64,000 nt of DNA from Acheta domesticus (lineage: Eukaryota; Arthropoda; Insecta; Orthoptera; Gryllidae), in assembly GCA_031308135.1 (NCBI GenBank), contig JAHLJT010000631.1, forward strand, positions 228,432,636 to 228,496,635, in the 5' to 3' direction. The translations under genes were made by a program, and so were the position numbers. This document shows, piece by piece, positions 10,739 through 22,400 of the stretch (positions within the stretch are counted from its first letter, which is position 1; each line of letters begins with the position of its first letter). The notes under the pieces are model-generated. The model saw nothing but the letters and a program-made list of their open reading frames with translations, was not told where the DNA came from and did not search any database.

Positions 10739-11399
10739 CGCTGCTATAAACTAGCAGTGCAAAGGCGTCCAGAGAGGGAGCAGGAACGCTACCCTTTCTC
10801 AGCACGCACGCCACGCGGGCGGCCCAGCCGCCGATGCGGGCCCGGTACATTTCCACGTCGCAGCCCATTATCCCTTTACCTGCGCGAGAGCGATCCCCCA
10901 AGGCACGTCCGCTCGCTACAACGTCCAGGCACAGACTGTTCCAAATATTCACAAAACCATTGCAGTTTTTTCCTGAACTGTGCTTTCCAGCCTTCCTCAT
11001 TTTCAGAGTTTCGTCTTCTTTGATTGAAGGAATTAAAGGATGGACAATAAGAATTTGTCATAAGTTTGTATCGTAATAAAATTGTTTATAACTTCAACTT
11101 CATTTAATGGGGTTTCATAAGATACATATTAATGGGATCTTGAAACAAAGCACAATAAGAATAAATAATTAAAACTGTACACAAAATATTGCATATTTTC
11201 AGTAAACAATTTCAATGTTAATAAGAATATAATAATAACTTAGGGATAGAAATAATCTTATTTCAATAAATACTACTTAAGACAAATCCGTATTTTCAAT
11301 GCCTAAGAAACACAAAATATTTGAAAATGGATCAGGATGGAAAGGAGAGTTCAGTAAAAAATGCAACAGTTTTGTAAATATTTTTCGTTTCCTCAAGTA

Positions 11400-11787
11400 C
11401 TAAAATCCCTTCCCTTTCCCGATCCCACGTTTGCTGGGGGAGCACTGCGTGACCTTGTGGGGCTGACAGTTCCAATGAAAATATCCGTTAAACACTAGTC
11501 GCAAAAAATCACAATTACTCAAAAAAATACTTATCTAACATATGACAAAATTTATATCTTTGGATTTGTCTTTTTACGCTCGTCATGAAAGACTGAAAAA
11601 TATGTGTAGTCCCATTTGAAAAAACAAAGTTACCTCAAATATCTCGTAAAATACAAGTGATGAAAGAGAAATCAATACACATATCAATTAGCCCCATTGC
11701 CTCATTCTCTTCCGTGAAAACTGCATTGCAATATCTTCAACTGTTTAAAAGTTACAGGAGATGCTAAAGTTACGTGACTCACCCTGT
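11400..11787 (-). repeat. Right inverted arm flanking the CR1-type LINE
   Basis: Diverged reverse complement of 5,774-6,165, ending GTTACGTGACTCACCCTGT. A different element-like end (TACAGAGTGTCCGGGAAG) begins immediately after it. Confidence 0.75.
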
Positions 11788-12007
11788 ATATACAGAGTGT
11801 CCGGGAAGAAAACGTCGAAACTTCGAAAGTAAGCTTTTAAGACAATTCTAAGTATATTTTGTCTAATAAACTACGTGGATATTCGGAAGGTTGAGCCGCA
11901 ATAAGCACTCAAAAGTTGGTTTGAAAAATTGATTTCTAGGCAAAAATTTGCATTATAGAAGCATAGAAACACTCTAGAAACATGTATATTGTTTATTATT
12001 TACAAAA

Positions 12008-12131
12008 GAAATGAATATATATGCCCATAAATAAAAATTAAGCTAGAAATAAAAAAGGACCCAATATACACAATTCGACTCCTTTTTTATTTCTCGCTTA
12101 TTTTTTCTATTTGAGCAAATATATTCATTTC
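12008..12131. repeat. Imperfect hairpin, about 50-bp arms
   Basis: GAAATGAATATATATGCCC.. and AATAAAAAAGG on the left pair with CCTTTTTTATTTC and GCAAATATATTCATTTC on the right, around a loop of about 20 bases. It directly abuts the 5'-truncated RTE LINE, so it may be a MITE-like remnant or a product of 5' truncation. Confidence 0.6.
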
Positions 12132-12132
12132 A

Positions 12133-14811
12133 TGCCTTCAGCGAAGCATTTTATGACGTTCTAGATGACACATTCAACAACCATCGATCACCTTTGAACT
12201 TCGATATCGGAGATTTTAATGCTAAAGTAGGGAGAAATCTTCATCCAGAAGAAGAAGCAACTGAAAGATTCGGCTGGGGAAAAAGAAACGACAGAGGCCA
12301 GAGACTAGTGCAGTTCGTGGAAGGTCAAAAACTCAAAATTGTAAGTACTTTTTTTAAAACAAGACCAGAAGAGAAGTGGACTTGGTGCTCTCCAGACGGC
12401 AAGACTCCAAATGAGATAGACTTCATACTTACTGATCAAATACACAAGGTACAGGAAATGACTACTATCTCTAACTTCCGATTTGACTCTGACCACAGGA
12501 TGGTGGCAGCAAAAATTGAAATTTCCTGAAAACAAGCCTTGCAGTGTAAAAAGAAATTTAATCATTCGAATATAGATTCAGCTAAATTCACAAAAGAACT
12601 GGAAAGATGCATAGAAGAAATACACATACGTAAACCCCAAGAAGTACAACTTTACTACAAAGAACTGGAGTCTAGTATCATATTAGCACACGACAGAGCC
12701 ATTTCATCAAGAACGCATCGCAAAAAAGTGACAAATTGAGCAGGAACACTAAACAACTAATCGAACTTAGAGAATTACTAAAAGCCGAAAGATACGAAAA
12801 CGAACAAAAGAAAAGTGAATACGCGGACGTCAAAAAGCTCGACAAAAGAGAAATATGAAATGACATTAGAAATTTTAAATTAGACCTCATAAGAAGATAA
12901 TCCATTCATCAAAATCAGTGAAATGTATTAAAAAAGAATTAGCCCGAGGAAAGCATTGGATACTGGAAGTAACACAAAAAGACGGAAGTAAATCTGCATC
13001 TAGAAAAGATATTGTTAAAAGCGCAACTCTATTTGAGAAAGATCTGTATACATCTTCATCCAACAGGTACAACATAACCGTATAGGAAGATACTGCTACA
13101 GAAGAAACCACCCTACCAATCCTCATAAGCGAAGTCCGATCAGCAATAATGGAATTAAAACCAAGAAAAACACCCGGCAACGACGGAATTTTAACTGAAC
13201 ACCTGAAAATTGGTTTACCAACACTCGCACCTGAAATCACAAAACTATTTAACAAAATTCTTGAAACAGAAGAAATTCCAAAGCAATGGTTAGAAAATAT
13301 AATCACACTAATTCACAAAAAAGGATCTAGAAGTTATTTAAATAATTACAGACCAATATCCTTAACGTCTAATATATATAAATTGTTCTCAAAAATAATA
13401 ACAAGAAGACTAACTAAACATTTAGAAGAGGAACAAGCAGGCTTCAGGACTGACTTTTCCACGACAGATCACCTCCAGGCATTAAATCAGATCGTAGAAA
13501 AGACCAAAGAATACAACCTTAAACACTACATAGCCTTTATAGACTTAAAAAGGCGTTTGATTGTGTAGAGCACCAAGCACTATTCCAGGCTTTACATAAG
13601 CAAGGTATACACGAGAAATATATACGACTACTAGCCAAAAGACACTCAACGAGCAATGCTCGAATACGTACAGAAACAGAAGGAGAGACTTTCCCGTTAC
13701 AAAGAGGCGTCAGACAAGGAGACCCCATCTCTCCCAAACTTTTCACATGTATTCTGGGAGATTTATTTAGGAAAATGAACTGGAAAGACAGGTTTGGTAT
13801 TTTGATCAATGAAAGAAAATTAACTAACCTGAGATTTGCAGACGATGTTGTTCTCTTTGCAAAAATGGCAAAAAAACCTAGGCACATGATGGAAGAGTTA
13901 AACAACACTTGCCAAGAAGCAGGTTTAACTGTGAACATATCCAAGACAAAAATAACGACATATTACCTAGAGTTGCCAATAATATTTAATCAAAAACACG
14001 TGGACTACGTACAAGAATACATATACTTGGGGCAACTTGTTTCTTTCATGAAAAGTGTCGAAAGAGAAATAATTTGCAGAATTTCCTTGGCATGGAACAA
14101 GTTCTGGAGTTTATCGTTCATCTTGCTAGACAAGAAGCTGAAGATAATCATAAAAAGAGAAATAATGGATGTGTGTATCCTACCGGTCTTGATTTACGGA
14201 GCCCAGACGTGGTCGCTGACTAAGAAGCAGAAGAATATGCTGAGGATACATCAAAGAAAAATGGAAAGGAAAATTTTATGCATATCCTTAAAGGACAAGA
14301 TCTGAAACTCCGAAATCCGAAAACCAACCGGCATCCAGGATGTGGTGATGCGGGCAACGGATATCAAATGGAAATGGGGAGGCCATCTCATGAGAATGGG
14401 CGCAAACAACAACGGTGTGGGAACCACGGGTTGGCTGGAGACACCAAGGCCGACAAGCGACAAGATGGGAAGATTACTTAGGAAAAACAGCTGGGTCATT
14501 GTGGTCCAGAGTTGCAAAAGGCAGAGAAGAGGGGAAACGCATCCAGTCGAGTGAAATTTAGGAAATCAGCGACTATGGACTGTGTAATTTTGAATTGTGG
14601 ATTGACATTGATTGTGTAATATTGTGTAATTTAGTGAAACTTTGATTGTGAAATATTGTGTAACAAGTGTAATTTAGAAAATCAGTTACTTAATGTATGT
14701 ACTCAGACTACCAACCACCACTGTCACCTGGAATTGTAATCTAGGTGGCGTGGACAACTTCCCTGCGTTACGTAGGAGGTCTTTGCCCTATTAGGGATGA
14801 ACAGGCTTTTT

Positions 14812-14818
<7 letters not shown>
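12133..14818 (+). mobile_element. 5'-truncated RTE-clade LINE (copy 1)
   Basis: Begins inside the endonuclease domain and runs through the reverse transcriptase to a short 3' UTR that ends near a TAA microsatellite. The missing N-terminal endonuclease part indicates 5' truncation, typical of target-primed insertion. It is in the same clade as, but clearly diverged from, the LINE at 15,450-19,090. Confidence 0.8.
12194..14305 (+). pseudogene. RTE-type LINE endonuclease/reverse transcriptase, broken
   Basis: The endonuclease C-terminal part is at 12,194-12,529: FDIGDFNAKVGRN, then WTWCSPDGKTPNEIDFILT and SDHRMVAAKI with the catalytic D-H. The reverse transcriptase follows: RKTPGNDGILTEHLK, YRPISLTSNIYK, EEQAGFRTDFSTTDHLQ and YIAFIDLKRR at 13,149-13,568, then GVRQGDPISPKLFT, LRFADDVVLFA and the C-terminal PVLIYGAQTWSLTKKQ at 13,690-14,305. 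At least three frame breaks and one stop (near 13,083) make it non-functional. The PVLxYGAxTW C-terminal motif is characteristic of RTE-type elements. Confidence 0.82.
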
Positions 14819-14868
<50 letters not shown>

Positions 14869-14871
14869 TAC

Positions 14872-14917
<46 letters not shown>
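14815..14917. repeat. (TAA)n and (TA)n microsatellites
   Basis: A TAA run (about 14,815-14,868) and a TA run (about 14,874-14,917) follow the 3' UTR of the truncated RTE LINE. Confidence 0.95.
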
Positions 14918-14919
<2 letters not shown>

Positions 14920-15450
14920 TAACGTTTCTCCCATATGCAATAATATCACACAATGGGTGATACGCAGAATGAATGCTCGCAAGCGAGCTTTCTAATACCT
15001 CAGGGCAGCGGTATCTTTTTTGGTGGTAAGGAATATCCAAACACACACAGATAAATGGAATGAAACAAAACACATGAATTTTATTGGTCTGAAATCAACA
15101 CTGTACAAATTTCTGTGGACTCAGAAAAACAATAAAAAAATATATAACCTTTCTCGGTTTTACTAGCATGCATCCAATTTACGAATGATGTGATTGATTT
15201 AAATATGCTGGTACTACACTTTTATTTTAGGTAAATACTCATACTTGTGCACAGGCATACCAATCCTTCTGACTACTGAACTTTTCTTTTTACAACAAAT
15301 TATATGAACATTTCTCCTTTGTAAAACTCTTAATATTTACCACATTAAGACCTGGTTTTAAACGCTCATTCACAAATTCCCCTTTCCTTTTCCCCTTTTT
15401 ACATTAAACTTTCACTACAATGGCATTATTACTTTTTAAGGCATTAGTAA
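14920..15450. other. Unassigned intronic DNA
   Basis: A/T-rich sequence with no recognisable coding, RNA or repeat signal. Confidence 0.4.
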
Positions 15451-18400
15451 AAAAATGTCCTCCTCCAGGAGACGCCGCCTTAAAGTAGCATTGACCGTGT
15501 GGGCGAGGAGGTTTGTGTGCTCCTATGATGCTGAGGGCTATGACAGGGGTAGAAGTGTGGATTGGTTTGAAGAATCAATTAACATTACTACTGGTAGGGT
15601 CACCCAAGCTGTACAGACCTCAGCGGAGGAGTCAGACGAAGGGATGTCTCACAACGACCTTTCGCTTCCTTTCCATGTCCTGATACTCCCTTATTCCTCC
15701 CTATACCTATATCCAATACCGCTCCCCACCCCCCACCTGCGACCCTTGTTGCCAGGTGGTACCCATTTCTAGTGTGACACTGCTCAACTGTACTTTGTGT
15801 CGAACTTCTTTTATCTATTCTATTAGACCTCTCTTGGTCCCTTGTATTTTCGACCCCGAAGCTATTAGGTCTCGAGGGCTAGGGTGTCATTCATATTATT
15901 TTCTTCGCTGTTCTAGAACGTTTCTTCTTTTCGTACTTCTCTACTCCTCAATTTTCTATAATGCCGTTTTCATTTCTCCTAAATTCGAGTAGATGAGACT
16001 CGTTAGTCCTGGAAGACAGCTCGTCTAAGAGAAGGAAAACTCTGAAGTAAAACCCTGGTCCTCCGAGCAGGGGGTTGAGGCGATGGGCCAGCTCCCCATT
16101 GCCTTAGAAAAAATTCAAAATGCTAAAAAGCCTAACAAGGATAAGCCGGTTGGATATTGGAAACAAACTTGGCAAAAGAAATGGACTATGAATGTAGGGA
16201 CTTGGAATACGCAAGGGTTTGGGAAAAAGGCCCAGGAGGTAATACACGAACTACAAGAGATGGATATGGATATCACAGTCATGAGCGAAACTAAGAAGAA
16301 AGCCTCAGGAACAGAGGAAATCGGCCCATACATACACATTTGGAGTGGTGTCCCAAAAGATCAAAGAGGAAGTAAAGGTGTGTCCATAGTTATTAAGAAA
16401 AAATATAAAAAAGACCTAAGAAATTGGGAAGCGATTGACGAGAGAATTATTAAGGTAAATCTTGAAAACTTCAGATTTAAATTGACAATTCTTGGAATCT
16501 ACGCACCAAACGAAAACGAAAAAACTAGTATCTTGGAAGAATTTTATTCAAAACTAGACGAGAATATCAGCGACTGGAGACAAAACAGATATACTTCTTC
16601 TCTGAGATTTTAATGCCAGGGTGGGAAAAGCAAGTGGTTCAAAAGTAATTGGACAATTTGGCGAGGATGTATGTAACTCAAATGGGAAAAGATTAGTATT
16701 TCTGAGTGAACAACATAACATGATAATCAGAAATGGCTTCTTCCAACACAGAGATGAGCATAAGTATACCTGAACGGACCAACAGAGAGGTAGAAGGTCA
16801 GTGATAGACAATGAGATTACTTCCCAGAACTTCCAAGGAAGAGTGTTGGATGTGCGGGCACACCGTGGACCAGAATGTGGTTCTAATCACTACTTGGTGA
16901 AATCAAAAATAATATTCCCTCCTAGGAAGCATCGTAAAGAGAATCCTAAGGACTTAGGGAAGAAAGAAAGCGAACAAGAAATAAAGTACAACTTGGAAGG
17001 ACTGGCACATAGTAGTACCCGTTATCTTTATCAAAATAGGTTAGATAACTTATTAAATGAAAATACAGAACAAACAAATACTGACCTGTATGAACACTTA
17101 AAAAAAATGTCTACATCAGGCGGCAAAAGAAGCCTGTGGGAAGTAGGGGAAGTGGTCGTGAGAAGAGACAAAAAGACTAAGTACTGGATTAATGAAGAAT
17201 TGATGAATGAGATTAGGACCAAAGAAACAGCTATTTACAAAATGGTTAAGTACCTATGAAGACAAAGACAAATACAATTACATAATCCAGCGGAGAAGAG
17301 TAAGAAATCTGATAAGGAAGGAAAAACAACAGTCGAGGGAAAGGAAATGTAAGGAAATAGAAATGTATATAGGTGGGAGAAAAACAACTGAAGTTTGGAA
17401 ATACATTAGGAATATAAAATCACCGTGCAGAGAGAATGTACAAATCCACGGTATTACAGGTAAACAATGGGAAGAGTATTTTCAGTAAATTGCTGAAGGA
17501 AGACCAGGCCGGAATTCATGCTTAATACCGAGATCATATATCCAAGAGAATGTTCCATAAACATAACAGTTGAAGAAGTAGAGAAGAGTGTAAAAGAACT
17601 AAAAGTGGAAAAGCCCCAGAACCGGGAAATATTCCAGGCGAGCTACTGAAAAATGGAACACCAAAACTAATGCGAATGATACAATCATTAATGGACAAAA
17701 GCATGAATACCGGAGATGTACCAAATGAGAGGAAAATGTACACACCTATCCACAAGAAAGGAAGGAAGGACATCTGCAGAAATTACAGGGGATAGCAGTA
17801 ACTAATACATTTAGTAAGATACAAGTATATGGGAGGATATTGAGAAATCGCCTAGAAAGGGAGTATGTGATGCACGAAGAAGAAGAACAAAGTGGCTTTC
17901 GAGCAGGGCGCTCTTGCATTGATAACTTATTCTGTTTATCAGCAAGTAATGCAAAAGAAGTGGCAACGGGGAGAGAATTACACATCGTCCTTCCTCGATA
18001 TCGCACAAGCGTATGACAATGTGCCAGTAAATAAATTATGGGAGGTCCTGCGACGTCTAATCTGAAAAGTAGTCTTATTGCTGCAGTGAAAGAATTATAT
18101 TCAGAGCAAGCAGGAATAGTGAAAGTATGAAAGCACTTGACAGAATCATTTCCAATCACGAAAGACTTAAGGTAAGGATGCTGCATTCACCGACACTATT
18201 TAAAATCTATTGAATGAGGTTCTGCAGAAATGGAAAAGGAGTTGTGCGGGAATGGGAATACCGTTGGATATGACTCTACTCTTTTAACACTTTACAGTTC
18301 GCTGATGACCAGGTAATCGTGGCGCACGACCAAGATGATATAGAATTTATGCTGATAAGGATCAGAGATGAGTAAGCACAGTGGGGACTGACACTCAACT

Positions 18401-19090
18401 TAGGAAAAACAATGTACTGGGGCATTAAACACTAATAATGAATACATAACTATGGGCTCAGGAAACAAATTAAGAAACTGAAAGAAATTAAATATTTAGG
18501 GGTAAAAATTGGGAGCAGGACTTTAATGAGACAGAAGTTTTGGAACGGATTAAACAAGGCAGAAAACTCATCGGTTTCCTGAATTCTGTCCTATGGGACA
18601 AGAGCATAAGTAAAAAAACAAAACTAATGATATATAGAGTAATAGCCAAAGTGTTGTACTGTTATGGTGCTGATATATGGCAACTCTCGGAACAAATGAG
18701 AACAAAGTTGAGGGTAATGGAATGGACTTTCTTAGAAGATCAGGCTGGCATTTCAAGAAGGGAGAAATACGAAATGAAAGAATTAAGAGATCATGGGTTT
18801 GAAGCAGGATATACTGCAAAAATTGAATGGAAACAACTGTTATGGTTTGGACACGTGCATAGGATGCGGAGCAATAGACTTCCAAAGAAGCTTTTGGATT
18901 GGCAACCGCAAGAAAGAAGGAAAAAGAGGCCGTCCGTGACCTGGTTGGAGAGACAACGTAGAGAAGACATTGGCTGTTTGGCAGATACCTCCTCGGACTT
19001 GGAACAACAGGGAAGAGTGGAAGAAGAAGTATGGCGCCGTAAGACCACTAAGGGTCAACCAAACGGCTAGAGAAGAAGAAGTAAAAAATG
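15450..19090 (+). mobile_element. Near full-length RTE-clade LINE (copy 2)
   Basis: About 3.6 kb, the usual size of an RTE element. It has a long 5' region (CCTCCTCCAGGAGACGCCGCC near its start; CCTGGTCCTCCGAGCAGGGG just before the ORF), a single EN-RT reading region and a very short 3' UTR ending in GAGAAGAAGAAG at about 19,070-19,080. All parts are present but many frame breaks occur. Confidence 0.8.
16083..19070 (+). pseudogene. RTE-type LINE endonuclease/reverse transcriptase, broken
   Basis: The endonuclease N-terminus (16,083-16,613) carries MNVGTWNTQGF, ITVMSETKKKASG and LTILGIYAPNENE. The middle part (16,801-17,488) carries GPECGSNHYLVKSKI, equivalent to the catalytic SDH block but reading SNH, and KTKYWINEEL. 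The reverse transcriptase is split over several frames at 17,520-18,440. Visible pieces are CRNYRG, EQSGFRAGRSCIDNLF, the catalytic FADDQVIVAHD at about 18,299 and KEIKYLGVKIGS. The C-terminal region (18,540-19,070) reads VLYCYGADIWQLSEQ, then LLWFGHVHRM and RKKRPSVTWLE. It would encode a nick-and-copy enzyme if intact. At least six frame breaks are present. Confidence 0.82.
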
Positions 19091-19650
19091 TTATTTTATT
19101 GACTTAATGGCTAGTAAAAATTCTTTCCCTTATCAACGTTCAACTAAACCATGTAATACCGCAGTGCACGGCGGCGCGACGGTGCGTCGTGAATGCGCTG
19201 CACAAAACGCTGACCTATCCCAACGTCTTTCCTCCTGATTTCGGCGCCGTTAGTTACCTGACCCTCGCAATGGATGTCGACACGCAGCTGTGGAGCAGCG
19301 GCGGCGGTGGCAGTAGCGGCCTTGCGGGCGGTCGTCAGCGAGGTAGCCCGTGGTTACCATGCTAGAGATAAAGGCGGCGGCGGCAGCGTTTAGCGGGTTC
19401 GCCTCGCAAGCGGTGACTGCGTGATCTTGCAGTTCTCCCTCTTATTTCTCCTCGACGGCGCTTCGCTGTCCTCTACTTCTCTCTTCTTGTCCTCGTTCCG
19501 ACGATACGTCTTTGTGAATTACAAATCACGACGCAATTATGCGTTTTAAAAGTCTATGGGCGTATGGTGCAGCGCTCATAGGCAACGTTAGAGCAATAAG
19601 TCCTTCTGCTGCGCGAATTATTCAACTCTCGTGACAATTATCCACAGTCT
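19090..19650. other. Unassigned GC-rich DNA left of block copy 1
   Basis: Contains GGCGG-rich stretches (19,290-19,400) and pyrimidine-rich sequence, but no recognisable gene. It is the left flank of block copy 1 and is absent left of block copy 2, where virus-like DNA lies instead. Confidence 0.4.
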
Positions 19651-20139
19651 ACTAATTAAATGTTTTAAGTAGCTTTCCTCACTTTCGATCTCTCTACACA
19701 AAGCACATCAAAACGCACTTTTTCGTAGACTAAGCTGCTCTCGCGACCCTACAGAGATGAAACTTTCGCCGGCATTCGCCTGGGCTGTCATCACTGGCGG
19801 CCCAGCGCTAGTCACAACACGAACTGACGGTCTAGTGATACTGGTTAAATATGCTGGCGGACAAGACGCTGGCGATCACGAGGCGGACGATCAAGAAGGA
19901 CCGCATTCCGTTTTCCGCGGGTATTGATGCGTATTTTCTCCTCCATGTAGGGGGGCTTCTCCTTCCTCTCCGACGGGCCTGGCGCGCGTCACAACCCCCT
20001 TACTTCTTGTTAGCAAAGTGCCGCAATCTGACGACAGGATCGCTTCTACGAATGCTGTAGCACTCGCTCCTCGGAATTGAGGCGTGCGCTTCGCACATGT
20101 GTTGCGTGGGTGTGCATGCGACGAGATAACTGACAATCG

Positions 20140-20147
20140 TCACAATA

Positions 20148-20192
<45 letters not shown>

Positions 20193-20226
20193 GTGTGTGT
20201 GTGTGATAATATATATATATATGTAT
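20140..20226. repeat. (TA)n/(TG)n microsatellite, copy 1
   Basis: TA run, then TG run, then TA run. The counterpart is at 38,440-38,518. Confidence 0.95.
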
Positions 20227-20235
20227 TTATATTCA

Positions 20236-21700
20236 GGGCGTCCACTAAAGAGTGGCTAGGAAGATATTTATTACAGTGATTAACAGAGCATACACAACGA
20301 ATGTGATGAAAATGGGCGATTTCGAATTTCAGTTTAAGATGAAGATCAATTGATCTGGTGTCAGAGTGCTGTGCCTTCGAGAAATTGAAGCGTTAGTAGA
20401 GGAGTTTCTGAACTATTCGAGGGCCAGCTCGGGAAAGCGGACAATTTTGTAGCAGCCTACGCAGTGAAGGATAGTGTCACCGCCAGATACTGCAGGCGCG
20501 CAAGTTAACGTGTTTTGGAAACTGAGAGACAGGGAAAACAGAACAGAAGTCGTTTTCTTGAGAAGTGCGGGGCCAGTTTAGAGTATGTGATTCCGCGTAG
20601 CCTATGTCATCAAGTATTAGAAAGACTCCACGATGGGCTCTGAGGGATTGTGGTTACCAAGCAAACTGGCAGACAATATTGTTATTGGCCGGGATTGAAC
20701 AAGGATGTAGAAAAGAAAATTAGTCCTCTGCGAGTCGTGCCAGCATTTCAGAAAATCCCTAGAAATTTTAAGCATGGCCGAAACCCCAGACACAATGGAA
20801 TAGAGTCCATATGATTTTACAGGCCCATTTCAGGAAGGAATGTGACAGAGGTGATGGCAGCATAGCGAGATATCCTTATTGGTCCGTATGACCAACTGTA
20901 CGGTAGCGCAGCACCAGTAAAGGCACTTCAGCTGATACATTGTGTAGAGGGACTTCAAGAAACACTTGTACCCGTTACCCCTACAGGTTACGAAGGTATT
21001 TCAAAAGGTTTGTAAACTGAATGGTATTGATGCATGAGTTGGATCCACCGAACCAGCGCGTTCCAACGGAGAGGCAGAACGTTTTGTGGCAGGCATTTAA
21101 GGGAACCATGAAATCAAGGCTAAATTTGAGGACAAATATCAACAAGAAGCAGGGTCAGAACTTCGTACCTCCTACAGACCTTACCAGTGAGGGAGAGGTT
21201 CAGCCGTGCTCAGGAGCTTCAAGGTAGGCAACCCCGGGCCATCACTTTTTTTCCCTCGGCAAGTGGTTCAAGAAGCAAGGTTTCAACTAGGGGCGAAAGT
21301 AATGTTCAGGCCATACAAGGATGCGCAAAGTGGATCCCAGGAAAGGTAGTAGAAGTACAAGAAACCAGGTGCCACAGAGTTCAACAGAAAGCAGTTTAGT
21401 AAGAAGACACCAAGAACAGTTGAGGCAGCGTCACTTGTTGGAAGAGGAGTTAGACAACACCAGGGAAAAGGAAACAAAAGAATCCCACCAAACAATAGTA
21501 CCGCTTGTCCTTATTTGCAGGGAGGCGGAGGAGGTGCGCCGTCGCAGAGTTTGGCAACTGTCTGTTTTCGAAGGAGAGCAGCAGCAGGACAAACTTCAGC
21601 AATCGGAACAGCCGCTGATGAACCAGGGTTTTTAACAGTTGGAGCAACAGATGGACAGCGAGCCAGAATCAGCCCGTTGACGTGAAGAATGCCTTAATAT
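20236..21700 (+). pseudogene. Internally deleted Ty3/gypsy-like pol remnant, copy 1
   Basis: Same element as 38,515-39,990, read in broken frames. The upstream part corresponds to the region just before the reverse transcriptase core. The sequence then passes directly into integrase: IPRSLCHQVLERLHDG (about 20,592), the H-H-C-C zinc-binding part, NGEAE-type sequence of the integrase core (about 21,064) and a C-terminal KWIPGKVVEVQETRCHRVQ. Reverse transcriptase, RNase H and most of the integrase catalytic core are missing. Additional single-base indels relative to copy 2 break the frame further. Non-functional. Confidence 0.7.
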
Positions 21701-21959
21701 ATGTGAGTTAAGGGTGTATAATAGTAGATGCAACAGTCTTTAACAAACAATCAAGAAATTCCTCTAAACCGGTCGAATAATTATTTTTTACTAAACCGAT
21801 TATTTTGAGAATTTCATAGGAAGAAATTTCGAACAAAACATGCAATTTCAGGAAAACGCATCTTTCTAAAAACCTATCCGGACCTTATTTATGGTCTGTT
21901 TTTATGAATACATGTGTTTTAAAAAAATCTGTATTTTACATATTGTAATTGTAAGAAAG

Positions 21960-22400
21960 ACGACCAAGCCAAATTGATATCTTGCAATTTTCGGAAAATC
22001 AGGGATTTAACGAAAATGAGATCCACACCATTCATTTACTTACCTGTTTTTGCGGTACCGGAGAACAAATTTCAATTAAAAAGTTTAGAGCCTTTTTAAG
22101 AAAACTTTGAAATTGTGTTGAGCCTTTATGTTAAAAACAAAATATTTGTTTCAAACTCAAGGTCCTCGAGATCCTTTAAATTGATAGAGGAATATCAATT
22201 CTGGAGAAAATAGGCTTAAAAATATTGCACTAGCTTTTACCAGAGGATGGACTGTCAGACGAACTAAAAAATACGTTTTTCCGTCAATTGATTTTTCGGC
22301 ATCAAGGGCCAAAAAACATGGTTTCTGACGCCTAATATGTTAGAATGTATAGAAACAATATTGCATTTCCAAGTCCAGACAATAAAAGTTTTTCTGTAAA
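21960..22400 (-). repeat. Interspersed non-coding repeat family, copy b
   Basis: TTGATTTTTCGGCATCAAGG and nearby sequence match, inverted, 52,955-53,025. Counterpart in the second block: 40,260-40,690. Confidence 0.6.

Larger units (their letters stand above)
6186..11000 (-). mobile_element. CR1-type (Jockey superfamily) LINE retrotransposon
   Basis: Read right to left it has a GC-rich 5' part, an ORF1 with SGNH-esterase motifs (9,835-10,738), a GC-rich trinucleotide-repeat linker, an AP endonuclease plus reverse transcriptase ORF2 (6,639-9,400) and a short 3' UTR. The 3' end at about 6,189-6,207 is a small run of AATCT units (TTAGATTAGATTAGATT on the plus strand). CR1 elements typically end in short microsatellites of this type and not in poly(A). 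Several frameshifts interrupt both ORFs, so this copy is inactive as assembled. It lies between the two inverted arms. Confidence 0.85.

Noticed and set aside
14745..15073. ORFs encoding poly-Asn, poly-Leu and YIYI runs
   Set aside because: Translations of TAA and TA microsatellites.
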